Of a stretch of DNA of 64,000 bases, positions 1 through 8,185 are shown one piece after another. The DNA is from Gymnodinialimonas ulvae (GTDB taxonomy: Bacteria > Pseudomonadota > Alphaproteobacteria > Rhodobacterales > Rhodobacteraceae). The notes below the pieces were generated by a model. The model searched no databases, had not been told where the DNA came from, and worked only from the letters and a program-made list of their open reading frames with translations. The stretch is taken from the NCBI RefSeq assembly GCF_037543845.1, contig NZ_JBBIFX010000001.1:682001-746000 (forward strand). The letters are read 5' to 3'. The position numbers were made by a program, and so were the translations under genes. Numbering within the stretch: the first letter of the stretch is position 1; each line of letters begins with the position of its first letter.

Positions 1-22
1 TGTGGAGCGTCCCGTTCTGCCC

Positions 23-814
23 TCAGGACCACTCGGGCGGGCGTTTTTCCAGAAACGCGCTGATCCCTTCGTCGGTATCGCGGTTCAGCATGTTTTCGAC
101 CATGACCTCGCCGGTGAGCGCGTAGGCCTCGGCGGTCGTGAGCTCGGCCTGCGCATAGAACGCCTGTTTTCCGACACGCACGGCGGAGCCGAGTTTGGCG
201 GCGATGGTTTGGGCGAGGTCGTTTGTTGCGGCCTCCAGCCGGTCCAGAGGGGCCGTGCGGTTGATGAGGCCCGCGCCTTGCGCCTCTGCGGCGGTCAGGA
301 ACTTGCCGGTGGTGAGCATTTCGAACACCTGCTTGCGGGGCATGACGCGGGAAAGCGCGACCATGGGCGTGGAGCAAAAGAGGCCAATGTTGACGCCGTT
401 GACGCCGAATTTCGCGTCCGTCTCGGCCACGGCGAGATCGCACGACGCCACGAGCTGACACCCGGCGGCGGCGGCGAGGCCGTGGACCTGCGCGATGACG
501 GGTTGGGGCAGGCGGGGGATGGTCTGCATCAGGTGGGCGCAGCGGTCGAAGAGGTCTTTCCACGCAGCCGCGCCGTTGTCGGGGGATTGGCGGGCGGCTT
601 GCATCTGCTTGAGGTCATGGCCCGCACAAAACGCCCGGCCCGCGCCTTTGAGCACGATGACCTTCTGCTCGGGTGAAACGGCGAGGGCGTCGAGCGCATC
701 TTGCAAAGCGGCCAGCATCTCATCGCTCAAGGCATTGAGGTTTTTCGGTGAGTTCAGCGTCAGATGGGTGATGGGCCCAAGATCGTCGCGCAGGACGAGG
801 GGATCGGTTGACAT
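23..814 (-). CDS. Crotonase-fold protein (enoyl-CoA hydratase/isomerase family, ECHDC3-like)
   Basis: A 263-aa crotonase-superfamily protein, normal length. The first oxyanion-hole segment GRAFCAGHDL is at residues 59-68 and the second, HGLAAAAGCQLVASCDLAVA, at 111-130. In classical hydratases a catalytic Glu lies in a PEI-type motif after the second segment. Here the equivalent reads VNIGLFCSTP (residues 141-150), so that Glu is absent, as in ECHDC3-type proteins. Crotonase fold and acyl-CoA binding are well supported, but a simple 2-enoyl-CoA hydratase reaction is doubtful. It is divergent from the thioesterase gene that starts 72 bp away, which suggests a shared acyl-CoA context. The start is the ATG at 814. 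Confidence 0.85.
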   Translation of the reverse strand: MSTDPLVLRDDLGPITHLTLNSPKNLNALSDEMLAALQDALDALAVSPEQKVIVLKGAGRAFCAGHDLKQMQAARQSPDNGAAAWKDLFDRCAHLMQTIPRLPQPVIAQVHGLAAAAGCQLVASCDLAVAETDAKFGVNGVNIGLFCSTPMVALSRVMPRKQVFEMLTTGKFLTAAEAQGAGLINRTAPLDRLEAATNDLAQTIAAKLGSAVRVGKQAFYAQAELTTAEAYALTGEVMVENMLNRDTDEGISAFLEKRPPEWS

Positions 815-885
815 GGGCGCGGCTCCCTTGCGCAGGTGGGTCGGTTTGGCAAAGGTACCTGTGGAGCAGGACAGGGGGAAGAGCC

Positions 886-1305
886 ATGGCGGTGAAGATG
901 CAGGCCGATGAGGTCGCGGCCTATCTTGATGAGGTGTTTCCGCAGGTGCGGGGCGATTTCGTCATCGAAGAGGTGGCCGATATGGCGGTGCGGGTGCGGA
1001 TGCCCGTGGCCGAGCGGCACTTGCGGCCCGGCGGCACGGTGTCGGGGCCTGCGATGTTCGCGCTGGGGGATGTGTCGGTTTACGTGGCGGTGATTGCGAT
1101 GCTCGGGCGCGAGGCGTTGGCGGTGACGACAAGCGGCTCGTTCGATTTCATGCGCAAGCCGGTGGCGGGGGTGGACATGATCTGTGAGTGCCGGTTGCTC
1201 AAGCTGGGTCGGGTTTTGGCGGTGGGGGAGTGTTTGATCTTTTCCGACGGGGTTGCGGGACCGGTGGCGCGGATGTCGATGACCTATTCGATTCCGCCGA
1301 AGTGA
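886..1305 (+). CDS. PaaI-family hotdog thioesterase
   Basis: A 139-aa hotdog-fold protein of the PaaI thioesterase family, which hydrolyses acyl- or aryl-CoA thioesters in the cytoplasm. The hallmark segment PGGTVSGPAMFALGDVSVYV (about residues 48-66) carries the conserved Gly pair and an acidic residue (Asp62) in the usual catalytic region. The open frame extends upstream to 808, but that stretch overlaps the neighbouring gene's start region. ATG at 886, after a GGGGAAGAG-like ribosome site, gives the normal family length. It is divergent from the crotonase gene and convergent with speD. The substrate is unknown. Confidence 0.85.
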   Translation: MAVKMQADEVAAYLDEVFPQVRGDFVIEEVADMAVRVRMPVAERHLRPGGTVSGPAMFALGDVSVYVAVIAMLGREALAVTTSGSFDFMRKPVAGVDMICECRLLKLGRVLAVGECLIFSDGVAGPVARMSMTYSIPPK

Positions 1306-1322
1306 TTGGTTGGGTTGGGATT

Positions 1323-1403
1323 GGGGGGCGTTGCCCCCCGCCCACGGTCCTTTGGGACCGCAGCCTCCCCCCAGAGTATTTTTGAAACAAGGAAGCGGGG
1401 GCG
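1323..1403. terminator. Intergenic hairpins plus dispersed AGTATTTTTGAAACAAGG element
   Basis: Between convergent genes lie a 7-bp hairpin (GGGGGGC at 1323-1329, GCCCCCC at 1333-1339), a second GGTCC/GGACC hairpin, and a T-rich stretch AGTATTTTTGAAACAAGG near 1374-1391. The last stretch, with the following GAAGCGGGGGCG, recurs almost identically near 32758-32787. The hairpins probably terminate transcription from both sides. The repeated part resembles intergenic elements I have seen after many Rhodobacteraceae genes. Confidence 0.55.
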
Positions 1404-1429
1404 GTGTTTGGGCCGTGTCTTCGGAGCCG

Positions 1430-1816
1430 TCAGGTTGCGCCGCGATGCAGTTCGGTGACGCGGATGTCGGGGGTCTCGAAGGCCGCTTGCAGGATTGGGA
1501 TGGCGGCGTGGGGATCGGTGGCGCCGCACATGAAGATATCAAACGCCGCAAAGCCGATTTCGGGCCATGTGTGGCACGAGATGTGGGATTCCGCGAGGAT
1601 CGCCATGGCGGTGACACCCTGGGGCGAGAAATGGTGGGAATGCAGGCTCAGGAGCGTGGCACCGGTGGCTTGAGTCGCGTCGCGGAGCGCCTGTTCGATA
1701 TGGGGGCGGTCGTTGAGGTTTTTGGCGTTGTGGACGTCGATGATGAGGTGCGTGCCGGCGTAGGTGGTGCCGTCATGGTGGGTCAGGTGGTCCGGAATGG
1801 TTCGGTCGATCGTCAT
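1430..1816 (-). CDS. speD: S-adenosylmethionine decarboxylase proenzyme
   Basis: A 128-aa prokaryotic (class 1b, Thermotoga/Bacillus type) AdoMet decarboxylase. It makes decarboxylated AdoMet, the aminopropyl donor for spermidine. The self-cleavage motif ESHISCHTWPE spans residues 76-86: cleavage between Glu76 and Ser77 would generate the pyruvoyl group. His82 and Cys97 (in DIFMCG) match the processing and proton-donor residues of the Thermotoga enzyme at constant spacing. The upstream end overlaps the tail of the 1773-2270 frame by 44 bp. No spermidine synthase lies next to it. The window also holds agmatinase and a polyamine-type ABC transporter. Confidence 0.93.
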   Translation of the reverse strand: MTIDRTIPDHLTHHDGTTYAGTHLIIDVHNAKNLNDRPHIEQALRDATQATGATLLSLHSHHFSPQGVTAMAILAESHISCHTWPEIGFAAFDIFMCGATDPHAAIPILQAAFETPDIRVTELHRGAT

Positions 1817-2270
1817 GCTCGCGACGATCTAGACAGTCGAGCGTGAATGCAATGGGCGGCGGTGGGTTTTCCGATGGAACGACCTCGGTCGAGAAAGCGC
1901 CTGCGGAAAGGTCGTTGGCCAACCTGTTCTCGGCACAAATATGTCTGTAACGAGCACCATCCAACATTCGACCATAATGGTTTGGAAGCCATTGGAGCAA
2001 TGGCTCAACAATGCCTGAAGTCCTTGGCTCATCCGTAATTTCGAGTGTTATGGAAACCAAGCGGACGCCTTGACCGAAGGTTTCGGCAAGATTGCCCGGA
2101 TCGACCGTTGTAATGGTGCTGGGTGCGTGTAGATCGGCGAACGTTACTAACCGTGGCCAGAACCCCTCGGTCAGCTCCACCGGCTCCGTTTGATCTGGCG
2201 TCGCCGCCAGCCACGCGCCGCGATCTTGTAAAGGAATCCCACCAAACTGATCCGGGGAGGCGCGGTACAT
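1773..2270 (-). pseudogene. Downstream half of a lipoprotein gene interrupted by an in-frame TAG
   Basis: A 165-codon frame in the same reading frame as the lipoprotein fragment at 2280-2546, separated from it only by one TAG and three sense codons before an internal ATG. From memory of related Rhodobacteraceae hypothetical proteins, the segments MYRASPDQFGG and VTFADLHAPSTITTVDPGNL continue directly from a sequence like WLFTLFGQ, so this looks like the second half of one protein. It has no signal peptide and no clear ribosome site of its own. The last 45 or so residues are rich in Pro, Asp and Arg and run into speD, suggesting the original stop was also lost. Function unknown. Confidence 0.6.
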
Positions 2271-2279
2271 CCGTTCTGC

Positions 2280-2546
2280 CTACTGGCCAAACAATGTGAA
2301 GAGCCACCGGCCGGGAAGGACTTCCACGGCCACCACTTCGCCACGGTAGCCATAGCCCACTTCGATATCGCCCGCGAGGCCGCAGCCGTCCGGGCAATAG
2401 GTGGCGTTGACTTCGATCACCGAAGAGCTTTCCACGATGCCGTCCGGTGTCTCCACCACCAGCGTCATGCGCTGGTTCCACGTGTATTCCCTTGGCCCGC
2501 AGGCGGCGAGGGGGAGGAGCGCGAGGATGAGGAGAAGGCGTTTCAT
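2280..2546 (-). CDS. Short lipoprotein, N-terminal half of a broken gene
   Basis: An 88-aa frame starting MKRLLLILALLPLAACG, a type II signal peptide with the lipobox Cys at residue 16, so the product would be a lipid-anchored periplasmic protein. The mature part (TWNQRMTLVVETPDGIVESS and following) looks like a beta-rich domain. Translation ends at TAG (2280-2282), but the frame continues after it with a homologous-looking 3' half (1773-2270). The simplest view is a nonsense mutation in a roughly 250-aa lipoprotein; a short functional lipoprotein is the alternative. It is divergent from rplM. Confidence 0.6.
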   Translation of the reverse strand: MKRLLLILALLPLAACGPREYTWNQRMTLVVETPDGIVESSSVIEVNATYCPDGCGLAGDIEVGYGYRGEVVAVEVLPGRWLFTLFGQ

Positions 2547-2680
2547 GTCAGTAGGGGTGGCATGGGTTTGGGGCGGAAGTTTGGGGGTATTGGAGAAAGG
2601 GGGCGGCAAAAAATGTGGGGTAAAATAAGACCCCATATGTAAGGCGTTGTTTTTGTGTGATTTGTGAGGGTTTGTGGCGC

Positions 2681-2784
2681 TTGACGCGGACGCGTAGATG
2701 GTTAGAAGACGGCGTAGTTCGGGGGGCACGCGCCCCTCTTTCGTTTTTCTAGGCCGGATCGGCCCCCGAAAGGAAACGTTCGAT
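2681..2784 (+). promoter_or_regulatory. Candidate rplM promoter and leader with hairpins
   Basis: A TTGACG -35-like hexamer lies at 2681-2686, but no good -10 follows. The leader then has a stem (GGGGC 2723-2727, GCCCC 2732-2736) followed by a T-rich run to 2749, and a second stem GGCCG/CGGCC near 2753-2765. The rplM ribosome site AAAGGAAA is at 2769-2776. This layout could allow attenuation or autoregulation of the L13-S9 operon; that role is inferred only from position and fold. Confidence 0.35.
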
Positions 2785-3246
2785 ATGAAAACCTTCTCTG
2801 CCACGCCGGCGGACATTGACAAGAAATGGATCCTGATCGACGCCGAAGGCATCGTTCTGGGCCGTCTTGCGTCGATTGTCGCCATGCGTCTTCGCGGCAA
2901 GCATAAGCCGTCGTTCACGCCGTCCATGGATATGGGCGACAATGTCATCGTCATCAACGCCGACAAGGTGCAGGTGACGGGCAACAAGCGCGACAAGCCG
3001 AACTATTGGCACACCGGCTATCCGGGTGGGATCAAGTCGCGCACGACCGGCCAGATCCTCGAAGGCAAGCACCCCGAGCGGGTTGTCATGCAGGCCGTCA
3101 AGCGGATGCTGCCGGGCAACAAGTTGAGCCGTCAGCAGATGACCAACCTGCGGGTTTATGCAGGTGGCGAGCATCCGCATGAGGCCCAGGATCCTACCGT
3201 TCTCGACGTGGCGTCGATGAACAAGAAAAACACGCGGAGCGCATAA
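2785..3246 (+). CDS. rplM: 50S ribosomal protein L13
   Basis: A 153-aa L13, one of the early-assembling proteins of the large subunit. Recognisable segments are WILIDAEGIVLGRLASIVA near residues 15-33, GDNVIVINADKVQVTGNK in the middle, and the C-terminal LRVYAGGEHPHEAQ. The chosen ATG follows a clear AAAGGAAA ribosome site; an upstream in-frame extension to 2698 overlaps the leader hairpins and is not typical of the family. The stop TAA overlaps the ATG of rpsI by one base, so the two are translationally coupled, the usual L13-S9 operon. Confidence 0.98.
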   Translation: MKTFSATPADIDKKWILIDAEGIVLGRLASIVAMRLRGKHKPSFTPSMDMGDNVIVINADKVQVTGNKRDKPNYWHTGYPGGIKSRTTGQILEGKHPERVVMQAVKRMLPGNKLSRQQMTNLRVYAGGEHPHEAQDPTVLDVASMNKKNTRSA

Positions 3247-3740
3247 TGGCTGAGACACTTACATCGCTCGACGAATTGCGCGACAGCGTCGAGGGCACCG
3301 AAGCCGCAGCGCCGGTGATCGACGCGACCCCCCGTGAGCCGCAGCGTGATGCGCTGGGTCGGTCTTATGCGACCGGCAAGCGGAAGGATGCGGTGGCCCG
3401 CGTCTGGATCAAGCCGGGCTCCGGCAAGGTGGTTGTGAACGGCAAGGAAATGTCGACGTATTTCGCCCGTCCCGTGTTGCAGATGATCCTGCGCCAGCCG
3501 TTCACCGTGGCCGGTGTGGATGGCGAGTTCGACGTGATGGCGACCGTCAAGGGCGGTGGTCTTTCGGGCCAGGCCGGTGCGGTCAAGCACGGCATCTCGA
3601 AGGCGTTGCAGCTTTATGAGCCGAGCTTGCGCGGGGCGCTGAAGGCAGCGGGCTTCCTGACCCGCGACAGCCGCGTGGTGGAACGCAAGAAGTATGGCCG
3701 CCGCAAGGCGCGCCGGAGCTTCCAGTTCTCCAAGCGCTGA
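3246..3740 (+). CDS. rpsI: 30S ribosomal protein S9
   Basis: A 164-aa S9. The N-terminal 30 or so residues form an acidic extension seen in alphaproteobacterial S9. The core begins at YATGKRKDAVARVWIKPGSG, and the protein ends in the family's basic tail KARRSFQFSKR, whose terminal Arg reaches the P-site tRNA. The start codon overlaps the rplM stop (TAATG). A strong terminator follows 26 bp after the stop. Confidence 0.98.
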   Translation: MAETLTSLDELRDSVEGTEAAAPVIDATPREPQRDALGRSYATGKRKDAVARVWIKPGSGKVVVNGKEMSTYFARPVLQMILRQPFTVAGVDGEFDVMATVKGGGLSGQAGAVKHGISKALQLYEPSLRGALKAAGFLTRDSRVVERKKYGRRKARRSFQFSKR

Positions 3741-3766
3741 TCCACGGCACTTGCCAGGAATTCAAA

Positions 3767-3795
3767 GGGGCCGCCCGGTGGGGTGGCCCTTTTTT
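3767..3795 (+). terminator. Rho-independent terminator of rplM-rpsI
   Basis: Stem GGGGCCGCCC (3767-3776) pairs with GGGTGGCCC (3781-3789) with one G-T wobble over a GGTG loop, followed by six T (3790-3795). It ends the L13-S9 operon. Confidence 0.9.
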
Positions 3796-3991
3796 ATGGG
3801 CTGTGCACGCGTGCACATCGGGGTCATGTGATTGATATCGCGCAGTTTTCGCGATTCTCTTTACACTTTTTTAACCCCGCATTCCGGGCCGGCGCGGCGC
3901 TGGAGAGCCGCCGCATTTTGGCTCCATTTGCGTCGCGCGCGTGCCCATTTCCGCGCGTATCACGGGCAAAAGTTTGCTCGGAGTTCGTATT

Positions 3992-5008
3992 GTGGCCGAT
4001 CACGTTAAGCAATTTGGCAAATCCATCCTGTTGGACCATCTAGGGGGGCTGGCGATCGCGTTTGCGGCCTGTTTCGCGGCCTCGTGGATGATGCAGGCGG
4101 TCGGCGCGCGGGATGCGGCGATCACGACGGCATCCTTGTTCGTCTTCGTGACTTTCGTGCTCGCGGACCCGGTCGGGGCATGGCGCGGCGCGCAGAGCTG
4201 GTCGAAGTTCCGGATCAAACTGGGCAGCGGCGGGCTTCTGGCGGTTGTGCTGGGGATGGCGTTCAGCCTGGCGGACGTGGAACGCACGATCCTAGGCGCG
4301 ATCAGCCCTATCCTGTTGCTGCCTCTGGTCATCCTGCCGGTGCTGTTCATGGGGCCGTTGGTGGAGCGGATCATGTCGGGCAAGGGTCCGGATGGCGCCC
4401 GGCTGACCTGGGATGATGTGCAGATCGGACTGACCTTTCCGCTTTATGTCACGGGGCAGTTCCTTTTGATCGGGGCGATTGCCGTGGGGCTGTGGATGGT
4501 TGGAGTGCCTTGGGCCGTGGGCTTGATGGTGCTGTCGGGCGGGATCGTTGCGGCGGTTGTCGATGCCTGGCTGGCCCGGCCGGAAGACAATCTGCCGGAT
4601 TGGCAAAGCGTGCATGGCTGGCAGCCGCGTCCGGACAACGCGCGGATGGCATGGGACGGGTTGCGGCGGGCGTTTCGCGCGTCGTTCCCATCGGCGCTGT
4701 TTCTGGGCGGGTCGGCCTTCACGATCGTGGCGCTCGCGGTCTCGGGCGGGCAGGGCGGGGCCGTATCGGCGGCGGGGCTGTTGATCCTGCTGGCGGAACT
4801 GGCGCAGATCGGCACCGTGGTTCTGGCTGCATTGGTGTGCCTTGCGGTCTTTGCCGTGGTCTTGGCCTCGGCGATGGCCTTCGTGATTGCCCGGCGCCAT
4901 GGAATGGACACGCGGTCGATCGAGGCCGTGGTGCGGCAATCGCTTGCACGGTTGTTCATGGGGGGTCTGGGCTTCGTGCGCCCGGATACGGTGGACGCGG
5001 CGGCGTAA
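3992..5008 (+). CDS. Polytopic membrane protein of unknown function
   Basis: A protein of about 338 aa with roughly eight hydrophobic segments arranged in pairs, for example LGGLAIAFAACFAASWMM near residues 15-32 and repeated Leu/Val/Ala-rich stretches to the C-terminus. I recognise no family motif. The open frame starts at a GTG at 3941, but GTG at 3992 is preceded by GGAG at 8-nt spacing and is the better start. It precedes the polyamine-type transporter genes by about 100 bp on the same strand, but nothing shows a shared function. Confidence 0.7.
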   Translation: MADHVKQFGKSILLDHLGGLAIAFAACFAASWMMQAVGARDAAITTASLFVFVTFVLADPVGAWRGAQSWSKFRIKLGSGGLLAVVLGMAFSLADVERTILGAISPILLLPLVILPVLFMGPLVERIMSGKGPDGARLTWDDVQIGLTFPLYVTGQFLLIGAIAVGLWMVGVPWAVGLMVLSGGIVAAVVDAWLARPEDNLPDWQSVHGWQPRPDNARMAWDGLRRAFRASFPSALFLGGSAFTIVALAVSGGQGGAVSAAGLLILLAELAQIGTVVLAALVCLAVFAVVLASAMAFVIARRHGMDTRSIEAVVRQSLARLFMGGLGFVRPDTVDAAA

Positions 5009-5110
5009 GCACGCCCGGAGGGCACGCGCGCCCAAACCGAACCGCCCCCTTGCGAAGGCCCCGTGATCCTGTGAAGACTTGGCCACATCCGAAATCGGAG
5101 AGGCCGGGGA

Positions 5111-6175
5111 TTGGGTCAGGGGCTGACACGCGAAGCACGGCAAGGGTTGATCACGCTCAGCCCGGCACTGGTGTTTGCGATCCTGTTGCTGGCGGTGCCG
5201 CTTCTGACGATCATCCTGTTCAGCTTCTGGACGCAGAACTTCCTGGAGATCGACCGGACCCTCACGCTTGAGAATTACCGCGAGGCGCTGACCGATCCGC
5301 TGTATCGCGCGTTGATGATGCGGTCGTTGCGGATCTCGGCGAGTGTCACGGCGGTGACGGTGATCCTTGCGTTTCCGATTGCCTATTACATCAGCTTCTA
5401 CGTGCGGCCCGAGAAAAAGGCATTGTGGTTGTTCCTGATCACGATCCCGTTCTGGACCAGCTATTTGATCCGGATTTTCCTGTGGCGCGTGATCCTGGCC
5501 TATGACGGGCCGATCAACGGGACGCTGGTGGAATTGGGCCTGATCGAGGAGCCTCTGCCTTGGATCCTTTACAACGCCAATGCGGTGGTGATCACGCTGG
5601 CCCATGCGTTCGCGCCGTTCGCGATCCTGCCGATTTTCGTGAGCCTTGAGAAGATCGACCGCAACCTGTTGGAGGCGGCGAAGGATCTGGGCGAGGGGGC
5701 GGTGATGACATTCTTCCGCGTGACCCTCCCGCTGGCGATGCCGGGGGTCTTGGCGGCGGTTCTGATCGTGTTCATCCCGACGGTGGGCGATTACGTGACG
5801 CCGCGTCTGGTGGGCGGATCGGGCGGCACGATGATCGCCAACATGATCTATGTGCAGATCTTTGACCTGAGCAATCGGCCGATGGGCGCGACGCTGGCGG
5901 TGGTGGCGATGTTGTCGGTGACGATCACGCTGGCCTGGGCGATTTTGCATGTGCGGTTCTGGGTGCATCTGAGCGACCGGGTGGGCGGCGGTGCGGCGGG
6001 CCTGGCGCTGGCGGGTGTCGCGGCGGTGGTCGATATCGGGGTGCTGTGGGGACTGTGGCATTACGGTGAGGCATGGTTGGGCCCGGCGGGCACGCTGGGG
6101 GCGATGGCGGCGATCATGGCGGGGGGCGCGGTTGCCATCGCGGTGTTCCTGCCGAAGGGGAGGTGGGGGATATGA
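5111..6175 (+). CDS. potB: ABC transporter permease, spermidine/putrescine type (PotB-like)
   Basis: A 354-aa inner-membrane permease of the polyamine/opine class. Conserved features are the FWTSYLIRIFLWRVIL segment and the EAA loop LLEAAKDLGEGAVMTFFRVT near residues 195-215, which contacts the ATPase. Typical PotB proteins have about 285 residues. This one has an extra C-terminal region of about 60 residues (after VRFWVHLSDR) with two further hydrophobic segments. The start appears to be TTG at 5111. It overlaps the second permease by 4 nt (ATGA). No binding-protein gene is in this operon; a candidate lies at 18391-19425. The exact substrate is inferred from family resemblance. Confidence 0.85.
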   Translation: MGQGLTREARQGLITLSPALVFAILLLAVPLLTIILFSFWTQNFLEIDRTLTLENYREALTDPLYRALMMRSLRISASVTAVTVILAFPIAYYISFYVRPEKKALWLFLITIPFWTSYLIRIFLWRVILAYDGPINGTLVELGLIEEPLPWILYNANAVVITLAHAFAPFAILPIFVSLEKIDRNLLEAAKDLGEGAVMTFFRVTLPLAMPGVLAAVLIVFIPTVGDYVTPRLVGGSGGTMIANMIYVQIFDLSNRPMGATLAVVAMLSVTITLAWAILHVRFWVHLSDRVGGGAAGLALAGVAAVVDIGVLWGLWHYGEAWLGPAGTLGAMAAIMAGGAVAIAVFLPKGRWGI

Positions 6176-6978
6176 AGCTCCGGCCCCTTGGCGTGTTTGC
6201 GGCGCTTTATCTGGTGTTTCTGTATGCGCCGATCGTGCTTCTGCCGCTGTTTGCATTCAACGATGGGACGGTCATTGCCTTTCCGCTGCGCGGCTTCACC
6301 TGGGGCTGGTTCGCCGAGTTGGCCAATATTCCGGCGCTGCATGAGGCGACGGTCAATTCGTTGATCATCGCGGTGTCGGTGGCGGTTCTGGCGACGTGTC
6401 TGGGGCTGTTCGCGGCGCGCGCGGCGACGCGGTACCGGTTCCCGCTGAAGGCGGGGTTGATGGGGTTCATCATGCTGCCGCTGGTCTTGCCGGAGGTGAT
6501 CGTGGCGATTTCGCTGTTGGTGGTGTTGATGCAACTGGGGATCGACACGTCGATCTTTACCATCATCCTTGGTCATACGTTGTTGTGCATGCCGTTTGCG
6601 ATTGCGATCTTGCAGGGCAGTTTCGCGGGCCTGGATCAATCGCTGGAAGAAGCGGCTGTTGATTTGGGCGAGACCCGCGCGGGCGCGTTCCGGTTGGTGA
6701 TCCTGCCGCTGGTGGCGCCTGGGATCGTGGCGTCGTTGTTGATCTGTTTCATCATCTCGCTGGACGAATTCATCATCGCCTTCTTCCTGTCGGGCAATGA
6801 GCCGACGCTGCCGGTGTATTTGTGGGGCCAGCTGCGGTTCCCGGCGCGCTTGCCGGTGGTGATGGCGTTGGGGACGATCCTGGTGGCGTTGTCGATTGTG
6901 TTGCTGGTGGTGGCCGACGGGTTCCGGCGGCGGGGATTGCGGAAAATGGGCCAGAATGATGCGGGAGGGTTCTTGTGA
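6172..6978 (+). CDS. potC: ABC transporter permease, spermidine/putrescine type (PotC-like)
   Basis: A 268-aa second permease of the same importer, with about six transmembrane segments and the EAA loop LEEAAVDLGETRAGAFRLVI in its second half. The sequence ISLDEFIIAFFLSGNEPTLP after the loop is typical of PotC. The start ATG overlaps the PotB-like stop (ATGA), and the gene overlaps the ATPase gene in the same way (GTGA), so the three proteins are translationally coupled and probably made in stoichiometric amounts. Confidence 0.88.
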   Translation: MKLRPLGVFAALYLVFLYAPIVLLPLFAFNDGTVIAFPLRGFTWGWFAELANIPALHEATVNSLIIAVSVAVLATCLGLFAARAATRYRFPLKAGLMGFIMLPLVLPEVIVAISLLVVLMQLGIDTSIFTIILGHTLLCMPFAIAILQGSFAGLDQSLEEAAVDLGETRAGAFRLVILPLVAPGIVASLLICFIISLDEFIIAFFLSGNEPTLPVYLWGQLRFPARLPVVMALGTILVALSIVLLVVADGFRRRGLRKMGQNDAGGFL

Positions 6979-8054
6979 GTGAACCGCTGATCGCCCTGCG
7001 TGGCGTGAACAAGTATTACGGCGAGTATCATGCGTTGCGCGATATTACGGCGGAGATCGGGGCGGGGGAATTCTTCTCGCTGCTGGGGCCGTCGGGCTGT
7101 GGCAAGACCACGCTTCTGCGCGCGATTGCGGGCTTCGAGGAGATCTCGGGCGGGTCAATCACCCTGTCGGGCAAGGACATGGCGGGGGTGCCGCCGAACC
7201 TGCGGCCCACGAACATGGTGTTCCAGAGCTACGCGATTTTCCCGCATCTCAGCGTGGAGCAGAATGTGGGCTTTGGGTTGCGCAAATCCGGCATGGGCAC
7301 GGGCGACAAGACCCGCGCGATTGGCGAAGCGCTGGAGATGGTGGGGCTTGGGGCGTTCGGGGGCCGCGCGGCCCATGCGCTTTCGGGCGGGCAGCGCCAG
7401 AGGGTGGCCTTGGCACGCGCGTTGATCTTGAAGCCGAAGGTGTTGTTGCTCGACGAGCCGCTCTCGGCGCTGGATCGCAAGATGCGCGAGGACATGCAGG
7501 TGGAGTTGATGAAGCTGCAGCGCGAGGTGGGGATTACCTTTGTGCTTGTGACCCATGATCAGGAAGAGGCGCTGGTGATGTCGGACCGCATCGCGGTGAT
7601 GTTCGAGGGCGAGATCGCGCAGCTTGATGACCCCGAGGATCTGTACCGGCGGCCTGCAACCAAGCGGGTGGCGGATTTCATCGGGGTGATGAATTTTCTG
7701 CCCGCGGTGGCGGGCGATGGTTTGGATGTGGCCGGTTTGGGCCGGGTCGAGATCGACGGCGTGTTCTGCCCGCAAGGGGCGGTGTCGGGGGCGTGTTCGG
7801 TGGGGCTCAGGCCCGAGACGCTGTCGCTCTTGTATGAGGGCGAGGTGGCGCGTGCGCGCGAGGTGTCCGGCGTGATCGACGAGGTCGTCTACTACGGCGA
7901 CATGACCTATTACGACGTGCGCCTTGCGGGGTTGGACGCGCCGGTGCGCCTGTCGATGCGCAATGTGGTGGGCCGCGATGTGCTTGAGGTGGGGGCGCCT
8001 GCGCGGGTGGCCTGGGATCCGGCGGCGATGGTGGTGTTTCCCGAGGGAGCCTGA
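6975..8054 (+). CDS. potA: ABC transporter ATPase, spermidine/putrescine type (PotA-like)
   Basis: A 359-aa ATP-binding subunit. Walker A GPSGCGKTT is near residues 39-47, signature LSGGQRQRVALARAL near 136-150, Walker B VLLLDEPLSALD near 157-168, and the switch His in VTHDQEEAL near 191. A C-terminal TOBE-like domain of about 110 residues follows, as in PotA and MalK. GTG start overlaps the preceding stop. The importer moves polyamines or related cationic or opine compounds; specificity depends on the binding protein, which is not in this operon. Confidence 0.9.
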   Translation: MSEPLIALRGVNKYYGEYHALRDITAEIGAGEFFSLLGPSGCGKTTLLRAIAGFEEISGGSITLSGKDMAGVPPNLRPTNMVFQSYAIFPHLSVEQNVGFGLRKSGMGTGDKTRAIGEALEMVGLGAFGGRAAHALSGGQRQRVALARALILKPKVLLLDEPLSALDRKMREDMQVELMKLQREVGITFVLVTHDQEEALVMSDRIAVMFEGEIAQLDDPEDLYRRPATKRVADFIGVMNFLPAVAGDGLDVAGLGRVEIDGVFCPQGAVSGACSVGLRPETLSLLYEGEVARAREVSGVIDEVVYYGDMTYYDVRLAGLDAPVRLSMRNVVGRDVLEVGAPARVAWDPAAMVVFPEGA

Positions 8055-8185
8055 GCGGTTTTGGCCCGGAGTGCGCTTGGGGCGCGGGCGGAGGTGCGCG
8101 TGGAACGTGCGGACCCTCCGGGGGAGGTATTTCAGACCCAGTGGAAAACAGGGCCGCGCGTATTGGGCGGGTGGCGGCGCAGGTG

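Noticed and set aside
4292..6256. 654-codon minus-strand frame rich in His, Arg and Gln
   Set aside because: Antisense to the membrane protein and the PotB-like permease; no motif and extreme shadow composition.
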